Positions 16,475 to 25,178 of a DNA stretch of 64,000 nucleotides are shown in pieces. The position numbers were made by a program, and so were the translations under genes. Source of the DNA: Williamsia muralis NBRC 105860 (GTDB lineage Bacteria > Actinomycetota > Actinomycetes > Mycobacteriales > Mycobacteriaceae). Location: positions 558,001 to 622,000 of the forward strand of contig NZ_BDAP01000002.1 in assembly GCF_001598915.1 (NCBI RefSeq). The letters are read 5' to 3'. The notes beneath the pieces were generated by a model, which was not told where the DNA came from, ran no database searches, and worked only from the letters and a program-made list of their open reading frames with translations. The first letter of the stretch is position 1; each line of letters opens with the position of its first letter.

Positions 16475-16721
16475 ATCCGTGATCGTCGCACGACGTTTGT
16501 TTAGCGGCCAGGCCCTCGCGGCCGCGTCGCACGAACTCCTCGAGGGTGATGGCGCCCCGAGTCAGGGCGATCAGATCAGCGACGTTGCCTCGGGTCGGTT
16601 CCCACCCTGCCATCTCGTTGCTCGCGATCGTGTTGTGCACTGACCATTTCTGTTCGATCGTGAGCTCGGCGAAGAGGTCTGGGTAACACTCTGCCCATTC
16701 GGGGTCCCCCGACACTGCCAT
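16458..16721 (-). CDS. VbhA-like small protein (putative antitoxin)
   Basis: This 87-residue protein resembles the VbhA antitoxin family of Fic-protein inhibitors. The region around NTIASNEMAGWEPT lines up with the family's inhibitory helix, and GAITLEEFVRRG fits the conserved C-terminal helix. The glutamate that normally follows four residues after the helix serine appears to be alanine here (S-N-E-M-A-G). No fic gene lies in the window. A purine-rich GGGAGGGGCAGGAA precedes the ATG. It leads the operon with a DUF6461-like protein and a lipoprotein. The family call is by eye and uncertain. Confidence 0.5.
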   Translation of the reverse strand: MAVSGDPEWAECYPDLFAELTIEQKWSVHNTIASNEMAGWEPTRGNVADLIALTRGAITLEEFVRRGREGLAAKQTSCDDHGCGVHL

Positions 16722-16859
16722 TTCCTGCCCCTCCCGTTGGTGTGCTCAGTGAACCCCATGATGAGCGCTGGCCTCTGACGGGAATCACTTCACCCCCACG
16801 ACTTTGCCGATCCGCCGTCCACCTGACCGTGAGCCAACCGGAAGTGACAGGCTGCGTTT

Positions 16860-17495
16860 ATGAAGGACCACCATCCGGATACCTTCACAAGTTCTGCACA
16901 ATCGTCCGATACCGTCATTGCGGTGACCGAACTCGTGCAGCTCAAGCGGCCTGTGCCTCGTTGGTGGCGGATCTGGCAGGGGCCGGTGCTTGGAATCCTC
17001 GCCGCTGTTACGTGTGCGGTTGTCTTATGGGCTGCGGTGACTCCTGTTGCGATTCTCTTCTACGTGTTAATCGCGATGTGGGCGTTCGTGGCCATCGGCA
17101 TAGCTTGGCTGGTCTTCGCGGTTGTCGGATGGCTGCGATACCGAACAGTCCGACGCAGCCTCATCGCGCCGGTACTTGTCGTCACGACTGCCGTACTGGT
17201 TGTCTTCTCCGTCCCGTTTCACGTCGGGTTTGCGCTGTCGAAAAACCGTTTGACTGAACTTGCCGCAACGTGTCAATCCTCAGGCGCAGACAACCGGGCC
17301 GGCGTTTATGCCATTCGTCGAGTGATCGCGCTAAGCGACTCCGGATGCATGTTCTACACCGACGGCGGATTCATGGACAAAGTCGGAGTCGTCTACCTGC
17401 CCGGCGGCCCTACAGACGCGTTTCGAGCGCGATTCGAATCAATCGAACTCAGCCACGTCTCTGGCGACTGGTATCGGTTCTCCGCGGGCTGGTGA
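16860..17495 (+). CDS. Membrane protein of unknown function
   Basis: The 211-residue protein has about three membrane helices between residues 40 and 130 (starting at GPVLGILAAVTCAVVLWA, then a long hydrophobic pair, then APVLVVTTAVLVVFSVPF). A soluble C-terminal part of about 75 residues follows, with two cysteines (ATCQ and SGCMF). No family with known function is recognised. It is divergent from the VbhA-like operon and is the last gene of the orphan island. Confidence 0.7.
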   Translation: MKDHHPDTFTSSAQSSDTVIAVTELVQLKRPVPRWWRIWQGPVLGILAAVTCAVVLWAAVTPVAILFYVLIAMWAFVAIGIAWLVFAVVGWLRYRTVRRSLIAPVLVVTTAVLVVFSVPFHVGFALSKNRLTELAATCQSSGADNRAGVYAIRRVIALSDSGCMFYTDGGFMDKVGVVYLPGGPTDAFRARFESIELSHVSGDWYRFSAGW

Positions 17496-17563
17496 GGATT
17501 TCGACCAAACCAACGCCCGCTGGAACGCGTCCTTGGCTCCTTAGGATGCGATCGTGCGTCAGA

Positions 17564-19045
17564 TCAGACTGATCTCTCGGCCTCGCGCAGGATGTTCCGT
17601 GTCATGGTCCGGTACACCGCGCGATGAGCAGGCAAGTGGGCATACCAGTAGACACGTCCCACGATGCCACGCGGATAGAAGACCGTGCGCAGTTCGAGTT
17701 CACTACCGGATTCGGTTGCGGTGATACGGAACTCGAGCCACGAAGTACCCGGCGACCGCATCTGTGACCGTAGCCGCAACGTGTGTTCGGGCTCCACTGT
17801 CTCCACGCGCCACCATTCGAGGTCGTCGCCGGCAGCCAGCGTGCCCTGCTGGCTCGGGCTTCCGGACGATCCGGGTCCGCCGACGGCCTGGTCGATTCGG
17901 GCGCGCAACTTCCAGGCCGGTGTCGTTCCGTACCAGCCCTTTTCGGTGCCCAGTCCTTCGATCGCCTTCCACACAGCCGCCGCGGTTGCGACGGTGTGGC
18001 TGGTGTGGGCATCGACGTACGCCTCTTCACCGGCCCACTTGGGATCCGATGGAATCGGTTCGGACGGGGCACATGCGGGCGACGCGTTCGACCAGGGTGT
18101 CTCCACGTCGCCGCGACCTACCCGGGCCAGTGCCAATTCGACGGACGTGCGGTACGGGGTCAACCCGTCGGCCGGAGGTGCGATGACGTCGTCGATATCG
18201 TGTTCGGCGACGATCGCGTCGTGCTCGAGCGACTCGACCAATGGCCTGGCGAGGCCGCCGGGAATCGGGGTGACCGTCCCGACCCAGTTGCTCGCCAACG
18301 ACGGTGTGAGGAAGGGGAGCACGATCATCCGTCGCTTCGCGAGGCCTGCGACCTCGGCGTAGATCTGCATCATGTCGCCGTACTCGAGGACGTCGGGACC
18401 ACCGATGTCCCATGTGCGCGATTCGGGAACCTTCGCGGTGGCGGCCTCCATCAGGTAGTGCATCACGTCCCTGACGGCAATCGGCTGGATCTTGTTGTGC
18501 ACCCACTTAGGGGTGGTCATCACTGGCAGACGCTCGGTGAGGTGCCGAATCATCTCGAATGACGCCGAGCCCGAACCGATCACCACGCCCGCCTGCAACA
18601 CGATGGTCTCGATGCCCGACGCCATCAGAACTTCGCCGACCTCGGTGCGTGAACTCAGGTGCTCCGACAGTTGGACACCGGAGGGGTGTAGCCCGGAGAG
18701 ATAGACGATTCGGGACACCCCCGCCTTGCGTGCGGCCTCGGCGACGTTCTCTGCCGAACGCCGCTCCTCGGCGCTGAAGTCCTTGGAGTTACCCATCGAG
18801 TGCACGAGGTGGTAGACCACGTCGACGTCGGTGAAGGCATTCTCCAGCGACGCTTTGTCGCTGAGGTCGCCCTTGATCACCTTCGCGCTGCCGATCCAGG
18901 GAGCGCCCTTCAACTTGTCCGGGGTCCGTGCCAGGACCCGCACATCGTGGCCACGTTCGATCAGGCGTGGTGCAAGGCGACCGCCGATGTAGCCGGTGGC
19001 GCCGGTGACCAGAGCGCTGGGTGTCGAACTGGTGGCGGGCTGCAT
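17564..19045 (-). CDS. NAD(P)-binding SDR / DUF2867 fusion protein
   Basis: The protein of about 493 residues joins an atypical/extended SDR (NmrA-like) domain to a C-terminal DUF2867 domain. The cofactor motif is VTGATGYIGGRLAP near the N-terminus, and DVVYHLVHSMG and the SGLHP strand are family features. The C-terminal part starts near SHTVATAAAVWKAIEGLG and ends with the GRVYWYAHLPAHRAVY phrase typical of DUF2867. The ATG at 19045 has GGAG seven bases upstream and is preferred over 19087. The substrate is unknown; a role in quinone or lipid redox chemistry has been suggested for relatives. Confidence 0.85.
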   Translation of the reverse strand: MQPATSSTPSALVTGATGYIGGRLAPRLIERGHDVRVLARTPDKLKGAPWIGSAKVIKGDLSDKASLENAFTDVDVVYHLVHSMGNSKDFSAEERRSAENVAEAARKAGVSRIVYLSGLHPSGVQLSEHLSSRTEVGEVLMASGIETIVLQAGVVIGSGSASFEMIRHLTERLPVMTTPKWVHNKIQPIAVRDVMHYLMEAATAKVPESRTWDIGGPDVLEYGDMMQIYAEVAGLAKRRMIVLPFLTPSLASNWVGTVTPIPGGLARPLVESLEHDAIVAEHDIDDVIAPPADGLTPYRTSVELALARVGRGDVETPWSNASPACAPSEPIPSDPKWAGEEAYVDAHTSHTVATAAAVWKAIEGLGTEKGWYGTTPAWKLRARIDQAVGGPGSSGSPSQQGTLAAGDDLEWWRVETVEPEHTLRLRSQMRSPGTSWLEFRITATESGSELELRTVFYPRGIVGRVYWYAHLPAHRAVYRTMTRNILREAERSV

Positions 19046-19156
19046 GAGCGCTCCGATGGTTGGGATCCGGGTTCGTCCCGAGAGCATGATCGTCTCGGGT
19101 CAAGAGTTACTGACGACGGAATGCCCAGGTCGAGAGATCTCAAACGCGAAGGTGCT

Positions 19157-19852
19157 CTAGCGCATGGTGACGAGCGGTCGTTTCCCCTGATCATCAGGAG
19201 TATCGGCGTGTGCGTGATCATTCACCGACATCACGTTGATGCCGGTGCTGCCCACGATGAGCTTGGTGATCGAGGCGTTGACCATGGTGCGGGCGATGAC
19301 GGGCCAGGTCTGCGAGTCCACGCCCCACAACTCCGCGACGACGGCCGCGATGGTGCCCGCCGAGGACGCCGCGAGCGCAACCTGACCGGGGCCCGCGAAC
19401 GTCGCGATCTCCTTGAGTGCCTCACGGATCGACTCGCGGTATTCGGTATAGGAACCGGCCCCCGTGCTGTGGGCGTCGGCAGCCCAGGCCAGTAGTGCCT
19501 TGTCGAGATCGCGCTGGAAATCACGCTGAGCGTCGGCGGCCTCGGCCGACGTGCCCACCGGTGGCATGTCCCGGTTTGTCAGGTGAGTCAGGTCGTATTC
19601 GTTCCAGCCCGCGTTCACGATGGGCTCGGGGGCAGTCCCATCCTTGAACTGCGCGACGATCTCCTGCACTGTCTCCAACTGCCGGGCCAAATTTCCTGAC
19701 GCCGCGAAATCGAGCCGGCCAACGCGCCGCGCGAGATGCTTGCCCACGTTCCGTGCCTGCTCGCGTCCGAGATCGGTCAGACTGCCGTAACCGTTTTCGT
19801 CATGACCGGCCTGACCGTGACGCACCAAGTAGATGACACCCATGGGCATCAT
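19157..19852 (-). CDS. Histidine phosphatase family protein
   Basis: This is a branch-1 histidine phosphatase (phosphoglycerate-mutase-like). The signature YLVRHGQAGHDENG lies at the start, with the nucleophilic His in RHG, and the second half holds the conserved loop around ALAASSAGTIAAV in place of the more usual G-H-G. The start is uncertain: ATGs at 19882, 19852 and 19843 are in frame, none with a strong Shine-Dalgarno, and family members usually begin just before VIYLVRHG. The phosphosubstrate is not evident. Confidence 0.85.
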   Translation of the reverse strand: MMPMGVIYLVRHGQAGHDENGYGSLTDLGREQARNVGKHLARRVGRLDFAASGNLARQLETVQEIVAQFKDGTAPEPIVNAGWNEYDLTHLTNRDMPPVGTSAEAADAQRDFQRDLDKALLAWAADAHSTGAGSYTEYRESIREALKEIATFAGPGQVALAASSAGTIAAVVAELWGVDSQTWPVIARTMVNASITKLIVGSTGINVMSVNDHAHADTPDDQGKRPLVTMR

Positions 19853-19923
19853 CTTGCCGTGCGGCGGCCCGCCGCCCGGCATCGGTCGCGCCGAGGTGCG
19901 TTGATCGTCTCTAATGGTGTGTC

Positions 19924-20799
19924 ATGAGCGGTTCTCGAGACTTCCGGTTCGGGGTGAACTTCCTGGCCCGAGGGACGGCCGATGAATTCCTGGCCCAGGT
20001 GCGGCACGCCGAACAGTGTGGTGTGGACGTGGTGCTGCTGCCTGACCATCTCGAACTGGGTGCGCCATTCCCCATGTTGGTCGCGGCCGCAGCTGCCGCA
20101 CCGACTGTTCGGGTAGGCAACTTCGTCCTCAACGCGGGTTTCTATCGGCCGGCTCTGCTCGCCCGCGACATCGCCGGGGTCGACCAGTTGACGGGTGGAC
20201 GCGTGGAGATCGGACTCGGCGCGGGGTACGTCGAGGCGGAGTTCGAAGCAGCGGGCATCCCGTTCGGGTCGCCCAGGCAACGTGTTGACCACATGCGCGA
20301 CATGGTGATCGAACTGAGACGACTCCTCGGCGACCCGGCTCGGACGCCGCCCCCGGTGCAGACACCACCTCCGATCATGGTCGCCGGCACGGGAAATCGA
20401 GTGCTGACGATCGCGGCCCGCCATGCGGACATCGTTGCCCTTGCGGGTCTCGCCGACGACGAGGCGCTCGCCGAGCGCGTGGAATACATTCGGCGCCAAG
20501 CAGGTTCGAGGTTCGACGAACTCGAACTGAATCTGATCATCTTCGACCTCGCCATCGACCGAGAGCCCGACCTCGACACGTTGCGTCACCACAACCGCGA
20601 TGCCACCGATGGCGAACTGTTACGCCAACCCAACGCGTTGAGCGGGTCTCACGACGAGGTGGTCGCCCGCATCCGGCAACTGCGAGAGCGATTCGGGATC
20701 ACCTACCTGACGCCGATCGAACCGTCGGCGGCAGATCTGGACGCGTTCGGACGGGTGATCTCAGAACTGCGCCAAGGTCCGGCGGAAGCGAACCTCTAG
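19924..20799 (+). CDS. LLM-class F420-dependent oxidoreductase
   Basis: The 291-residue protein has the luciferase-like TIM-barrel fold: N-terminal FRFGVNF, VVLLPDHLELGAPFPML, and the TGGRVEIGLGAGYVEAEFEA block that binds flavin or F420 in this family. The pattern matches the mycobacterial-type F420-dependent oxidoreductases rather than FMN-using SsuD enzymes. Its stop codon overlaps that of the convergent allophanate hydrolase gene at the palindrome CTAG. The substrate is unknown. Confidence 0.88.
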   Translation: MSGSRDFRFGVNFLARGTADEFLAQVRHAEQCGVDVVLLPDHLELGAPFPMLVAAAAAAPTVRVGNFVLNAGFYRPALLARDIAGVDQLTGGRVEIGLGAGYVEAEFEAAGIPFGSPRQRVDHMRDMVIELRRLLGDPARTPPPVQTPPPIMVAGTGNRVLTIAARHADIVALAGLADDEALAERVEYIRRQAGSRFDELELNLIIFDLAIDREPDLDTLRHHNRDATDGELLRQPNALSGSHDEVVARIRQLRERFGITYLTPIEPSAADLDAFGRVISELRQGPAEANL

Positions 20800-22457
20800 C
20801 GTTCGAGCCAATGGGTGGCGGTCAGTGGCACGGCATCGCCCACCGACTGGTGGTCGCACCCGAAGCCCACAGTCCAGCGACCATCGGAGAGTTGGACCGG
20901 CCCCAGCATCATCGGTGACGGGAGTTCGCCGAGGAACTCTCCGAGTGCCGTCGGCGAGAGAGCCCACAGCTCGCCGCGAATGGATGTGCCCGACAACTCA
21001 TCGCGGACAAGCCCCGGCTTCGCGGGCTGGGTGTCGAGGGCGACGAGGCGGTACGCCTCCGCTGTCGCGGCGTCTCCGGCCCAACGCGCACCTTTGTCGG
21101 TGAGCTGACCCATCAGCGGCTGACCGCGCAGATGCGCACCCACCACGAACACCTCGGTGGCCTTGGCGCCCGCCCGTTCAGGCCAGGACCGGCCGGATGC
21201 AGCCGATCCCGCACCGATCCGGCCGGCGATGTCGAGCACTACTGCGTCGTCGTAGGCCCGGCCCACCACTGTGATTCCGAATTGTGCTGACGAACCGTCG
21301 CTTTCGATGACCTCGCCCGCCGGGACGGACACCGCGCATAGGTCGAACAGATTGCAGAAGTTGGTGTAGGTCCCCATCGTTGCGTTGACGCCGACGGGGT
21401 CGGCCTCCACCTCAGCGAGCGTCGGATGCATCGGGGCAGTCGGGATCAGCAGTGCGGTCGCGTCGCCCAGCACCGACATGGCGCGCTCGCCCAGCGCCTG
21501 CACGCGTCGGCGATCCGACAGCAGATCGGTGGCACTGAACCGGTCGGCCGGCCCGATGATCGCGGCGACCGTCGGGTCCACGAGGTCGGAAGGGGATGCC
21601 GCTGAGATGAATTCGCCCACCGCGTCATAACGCTCGGCGACCAGGGCGCCTTCGTATAAGAGCTTGGCCGCAGCCAGGAAGTCCGACAGATCGATTCGCT
21701 TGATCCGCACACCCGCGTTCTCGGCGTGTTCCACCGCCGTATGGAAGGCTTCCTGCCACTGTGCATCGAGAGCAGGCAGCGTGGCCGGCACGGCGACCAC
21801 CGGGCTGTCGGAAGCAGCGAAATGCGTTGACGCCGGCCACGCAGCACCTCCGGCCATCACCCCCATCGCGCGATTGGCGAGGTCCAGATCCGCGGCGAGG
21901 ATGGTCACACAGTCATAGCTGGCACAGGCCGGCACCACGCCCGCGGTGCTGACCACTCCGATGGTGGGCTTGATGCCGACGATGCCCTGCAGGCCGGCGG
22001 GCACCCGTCCCGATCCGGCGGTGTCGGTGCCGATCGCGATGTCGGCGAAACCCAGTGCAACGGCTACAGCCGAGCCGGAGCTCGAGCCACCGGATATATG
22101 GTCGGGTCTGCGTGAATCACGCACGGCTCCATAGGGACTGCGCGTGCCGACCAGGCCGGTCGCGAACTGGTCGAGGTTGGTCTTGCCGATGACCACCGCT
22201 CCGGCCGCGCGAAGGGCGGCGACCGATGCGGCATCCTGTTCGGGCCGGTACTCATAGCCCGGGCACGCAGCGGTCGTCGGCAGCCCGGCGACGTCGACGT
22301 TGTCCTTGACCGCCAGCACCACCCCGGCCAACGCGCCTCCGGCAGCGATGGAGGCAGCGTGGTCTCTTTCGACGTCCGCCTGATCGCGCAGGGTGATGAA
22401 CACCTCCGGCCGATCGGCCGCGGCGATCTGGGCGTAGATGTCGGCTATGCGTGTCAC
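20796..22457 (-). CDS. atzF: Allophanate hydrolase (AtzF type)
   Basis: The 553-residue amidase-signature enzyme hydrolyses allophanate to ammonia and CO2, the last step of the urea carboxylase and guanidine carboxylase routes. The Ser-cisSer-Lys triad is visible: K51 in VKDNVDVAG, S125 in ISGGSSSGSA and S149 in TDTAGSGRVPA. The C-terminal domain of about 110 residues (from EVFVVGAHLRGQPL) is the AtzF-specific extension that separates it from ordinary amidases. The GTG start at 22457 overlaps the TGA of the carboxyltransferase gene by four bases, showing tight coupling. The frame is open further upstream, but that part is shadow. Confidence 0.93.
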   Translation of the reverse strand: MTRIADIYAQIAAADRPEVFITLRDQADVERDHAASIAAGGALAGVVLAVKDNVDVAGLPTTAACPGYEYRPEQDAASVAALRAAGAVVIGKTNLDQFATGLVGTRSPYGAVRDSRRPDHISGGSSSGSAVAVALGFADIAIGTDTAGSGRVPAGLQGIVGIKPTIGVVSTAGVVPACASYDCVTILAADLDLANRAMGVMAGGAAWPASTHFAASDSPVVAVPATLPALDAQWQEAFHTAVEHAENAGVRIKRIDLSDFLAAAKLLYEGALVAERYDAVGEFISAASPSDLVDPTVAAIIGPADRFSATDLLSDRRRVQALGERAMSVLGDATALLIPTAPMHPTLAEVEADPVGVNATMGTYTNFCNLFDLCAVSVPAGEVIESDGSSAQFGITVVGRAYDDAVVLDIAGRIGAGSAASGRSWPERAGAKATEVFVVGAHLRGQPLMGQLTDKGARWAGDAATAEAYRLVALDTQPAKPGLVRDELSGTSIRGELWALSPTALGEFLGELPSPMMLGPVQLSDGRWTVGFGCDHQSVGDAVPLTATHWLER

Positions 22458-24457
22458 GCGACTTTTCCTGTCTTCGCGGCGAACTCGCCGCCGTCGGACC
22501 AGCGCTTGCGCTCCTCGGCGCGCGCCGTCTCCATCGCTGTCCGTTCGACCTTGATGTCGTCGGCGTTGTCGGCGAGGAACTGCTGGTGCTGGGCCAGTGA
22601 GAACGTGCCGTCGGTGATCTCCACATGCCCTCGGCCGGCGGCCATGTCGGCCCGCAGGTCGAGCAACTCGTCGGCACTGACCGGGTACCAGCTGATCTTG
22701 TCGAAGAACCGCAACAGCCATGGGTGCTCGGGTTCAAAACCTGCTGCCTCGAGTGGGTGCCGATGGTTCCACACCTGCGTGGTGCGACCGACGAACTGGT
22801 AACCGCCGGGACCCTCCATGCCGTAGATGCACATGTAGGCGCCGCCGATGCCGACCGCGTTCTCCGGGGTCCAGGTGCGAGCGGGGTTGTACTTGGTGGT
22901 GATCAGGCGGTGTCGCGGATCGAGTGGAACGGCAACGGGGGCGCCGAGATACACATCGCCCAGGCCGAGTACGAGGTACTCGGCGTCGTAGACGATGCGG
23001 TACACGTCGTCGACGGATTTCAGCCCGTTCATCCGCCGGATGAACTCGATGTTCCACGGGCACCAGGGCGCGTCGGAGCGCACACCCAGCATGTACCGCT
23101 CGATCGCCTCCCGGGTCGCCGGATCGTCCCAGGACAGGGGCATGTGCACCGTGCGGCTCGGCACCACCAGCTCAGACGCCGAAGGCAGCTGGGCTTCGCA
23201 CTCGATGAGCCAGTCGAGCAGTACAGATTGCCGCATCACGGTGGCGTCGACCTTGACCTGAAGTGACCGGATGCCGGGTGTGAGCGAGACGAGTCCGGCG
23301 GGCCGGTCGGCCTCGATCCGTTGTGCCAGGGCGTGGACCCGTGCTCGGAGCGCGAGATCAAGTGTCATGTCGCCGTATTCGACGAGGACGTTGTCGTCGC
23401 CGCTGCGGCGATAGGTCACCTCGGTGGTGCCGTCGGCAGTTCGGGTGGATCCGAGCACTCCGTCGTCGAGATCGGTACCGGACGACAGAACGGTCACCAT
23501 GTTCGAACGCCGAGCCGTTCCCAGTGAGGCCGAACTCGCCACCTCGGCAACCCGCACCGGTACGAACCGGACGGTGTCGCCCGGTTTGAGCTGACCCATC
23601 TTCCAGCGGTCCGCCGTGGTGACGGTGACCGGGCAGACGAAGCCGCCCAGACTCGGCCCATCGGGACCGAGCAGGATCGGGGTGTCACCGGTGAAGTCGA
23701 GCGCGCCCACGGAATAGGCGGTGTCGTGGATGTTGGACGGGTGGAGTCCTGCCTCACCGCCGTCGGTGCGTGCCCAGCGTGGCTGCGGTCCGAGCAAGCG
23801 GACACCGGTGCGGTCGGAGTTGAAATGCACCTCGTAGGCGGTGTTGTACAGATCCTCGATGTCTTCTTGGGTGAAGAACTCTGGAGCACTGTGTGGTCCG
23901 ACGGTGACGGCGAGCTGCCAGTTGTTGGTCAGCGCCGGCTTCTCGTCGATCAGGATCCGGCGAGGGGACCCAGCGGCCGACGTCTGGGCCCGAGCCAGCG
24001 TGTCCCCGTCGGCCAGGGAACGTCCGTCCTTTCCGCCGAATCGCCCGAGTGTGAACGTCGCGCGACTCTCCAGGTACAGCTCGGCGTCGATCCCGCCCGC
24101 AACGGCGATGTACATCCGCATCCCGACGCCGCCTGCCGCGCCGACATCGAGGATCTGGCCCGCTTTGACCTCGATCGGTGACCACTGCGGTACCACCTCG
24201 CCGGCCACCGTCACCGGCACAGGTGCGCCGGTGACCGCGACAACGGTGTCTTCGTCGAACTTCAATTGCGGCCCCAGCAGGGTGCATTCGAGGCCGGGCG
24301 CTCCTTCTGCGTTGCCCACCGCGATGTTCGCAAGCCGGAACGACAGATCGTCCATGGGTCCGGACGGCGGTACACCCACCTGCCAGTACCGAATACGGCC
24401 CGGCCAATCCTGAATGGTGCTCTGCGGGCCCGCCCGCAGTACCGAGATGCTCGACAT
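22454..24457 (-). CDS. Urea/guanidine carboxylase carboxyltransferase domain without biotin domains
   Basis: The 667-residue product matches the carboxyltransferase half of urea/guanidine carboxylase. It begins with the KipA/AHS2-like part (QSTIQDWPGRIRYWQVGVPP), continues into the KipI/AHS1-like part (VLVEYGDMTLDLALRARVHA to YLGAPVAVPLDPRHRL), and ends with the urea-carboxylase-specific tail (KISWYPVSADELL). Full-length enzymes have about 1,200 residues with an N-terminal biotin carboxylase and a C-terminal biotin carrier. Both are absent, and no biotinyl A-M-K-M motif is present. Those activities must come from elsewhere, or the reaction differs. It lies between a DUF1989 gene and allophanate hydrolase. 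Confidence 0.88.
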   Translation of the reverse strand: MSSISVLRAGPQSTIQDWPGRIRYWQVGVPPSGPMDDLSFRLANIAVGNAEGAPGLECTLLGPQLKFDEDTVVAVTGAPVPVTVAGEVVPQWSPIEVKAGQILDVGAAGGVGMRMYIAVAGGIDAELYLESRATFTLGRFGGKDGRSLADGDTLARAQTSAAGSPRRILIDEKPALTNNWQLAVTVGPHSAPEFFTQEDIEDLYNTAYEVHFNSDRTGVRLLGPQPRWARTDGGEAGLHPSNIHDTAYSVGALDFTGDTPILLGPDGPSLGGFVCPVTVTTADRWKMGQLKPGDTVRFVPVRVAEVASSASLGTARRSNMVTVLSSGTDLDDGVLGSTRTADGTTEVTYRRSGDDNVLVEYGDMTLDLALRARVHALAQRIEADRPAGLVSLTPGIRSLQVKVDATVMRQSVLLDWLIECEAQLPSASELVVPSRTVHMPLSWDDPATREAIERYMLGVRSDAPWCPWNIEFIRRMNGLKSVDDVYRIVYDAEYLVLGLGDVYLGAPVAVPLDPRHRLITTKYNPARTWTPENAVGIGGAYMCIYGMEGPGGYQFVGRTTQVWNHRHPLEAAGFEPEHPWLLRFFDKISWYPVSADELLDLRADMAAGRGHVEITDGTFSLAQHQQFLADNADDIKVERTAMETARAEERKRWSDGGEFAAKTGKVA

Positions 24458-24460
24458 CTG

Positions 24461-25123
24461 TTATGCCTCTGGTCGTGTCACGATGACCCGCACCGAGGTG
24501 GGGTCGAATCCGTTGCAGGGGTTGTTGATCTGGGGGCAGTTCGATATCAGCACCAGGGTGTCGGCTTCGGCGCGCAATGCGACTCGCCGGCCCGGTGCCG
24601 ACAAACCGTCGACGATGCCGAGCGAGCCGTCCGGATCCACCGGCACATTCATGAAGAAGTTGACGTTGCCTACCAGGTCCGACTTACCCAGCCCGTGTCG
24701 CGCGCCACCGATCAAGAAGTTCTCCACACAGGCGTGCTGGTGTTTGGTGTGGTGGCCGTAGCGAAGGGTGTTCGACTCCTGCGAGCACGCGCCGCCGACG
24801 GTGTCGTGGTTGCCCACCTCATCGGCCACGATGGTCATCATCGGCGCCGAATCATGGTCGCGGATCACGGTTCCGGTGGTGAGGAAGATGTTGCCCTGGG
24901 CGGCGATGGTGGTCTGGGCGGAGTAGCGGATGGTGTGATCGGCACCGCCGAAGAACAGGGTGTCCACGGCCTGGTTCCCATGCAGATCGACGATGGTCAG
25001 CACATCGCCGGCTTCGACGATGCCTGACCACGGTGCACGTTCGCCGATCTCGTGGTCGAGGATCACCTGTCCGTCGACGAGGGCGAGGTCGCGAGCCGAT
25101 GCCGTTGTGGCAGAGGTCATCAC
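24461..25123 (-). CDS. Urea-carboxylase-associated DUF1989 protein 2 (carboxyguanidine deiminase-like subunit)
   Basis: The 220-residue protein is the second of two DUF1989 proteins in the operon. Typical phrases are IVDLHGNQAVDTLFF, the HTKHQHACVENFL segment with its metal-binding-type histidines and cysteine, and VNFFMNVPVDPDGSL. In the guanidine carboxylase pathway the two DUF1989 proteins form carboxyguanidine deiminase (CgdAB), which turns carboxyguanidine into allophanate. The gap to the carboxyltransferase gene is three bases. Which subunit name fits which gene is not clear, so no symbol is given. Confidence 0.85.
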   Translation of the reverse strand: MMTSATTASARDLALVDGQVILDHEIGERAPWSGIVEAGDVLTIVDLHGNQAVDTLFFGGADHTIRYSAQTTIAAQGNIFLTTGTVIRDHDSAPMMTIVADEVGNHDTVGGACSQESNTLRYGHHTKHQHACVENFLIGGARHGLGKSDLVGNVNFFMNVPVDPDGSLGIVDGLSAPGRRVALRAEADTLVLISNCPQINNPCNGFDPTSVRVIVTRPEA

Positions 25124-25178
25124 GGAGTCCTTTCAGGGGGAGTGCTGGGGAGTTGGACGAGGTGAGCGAGCACGGACA

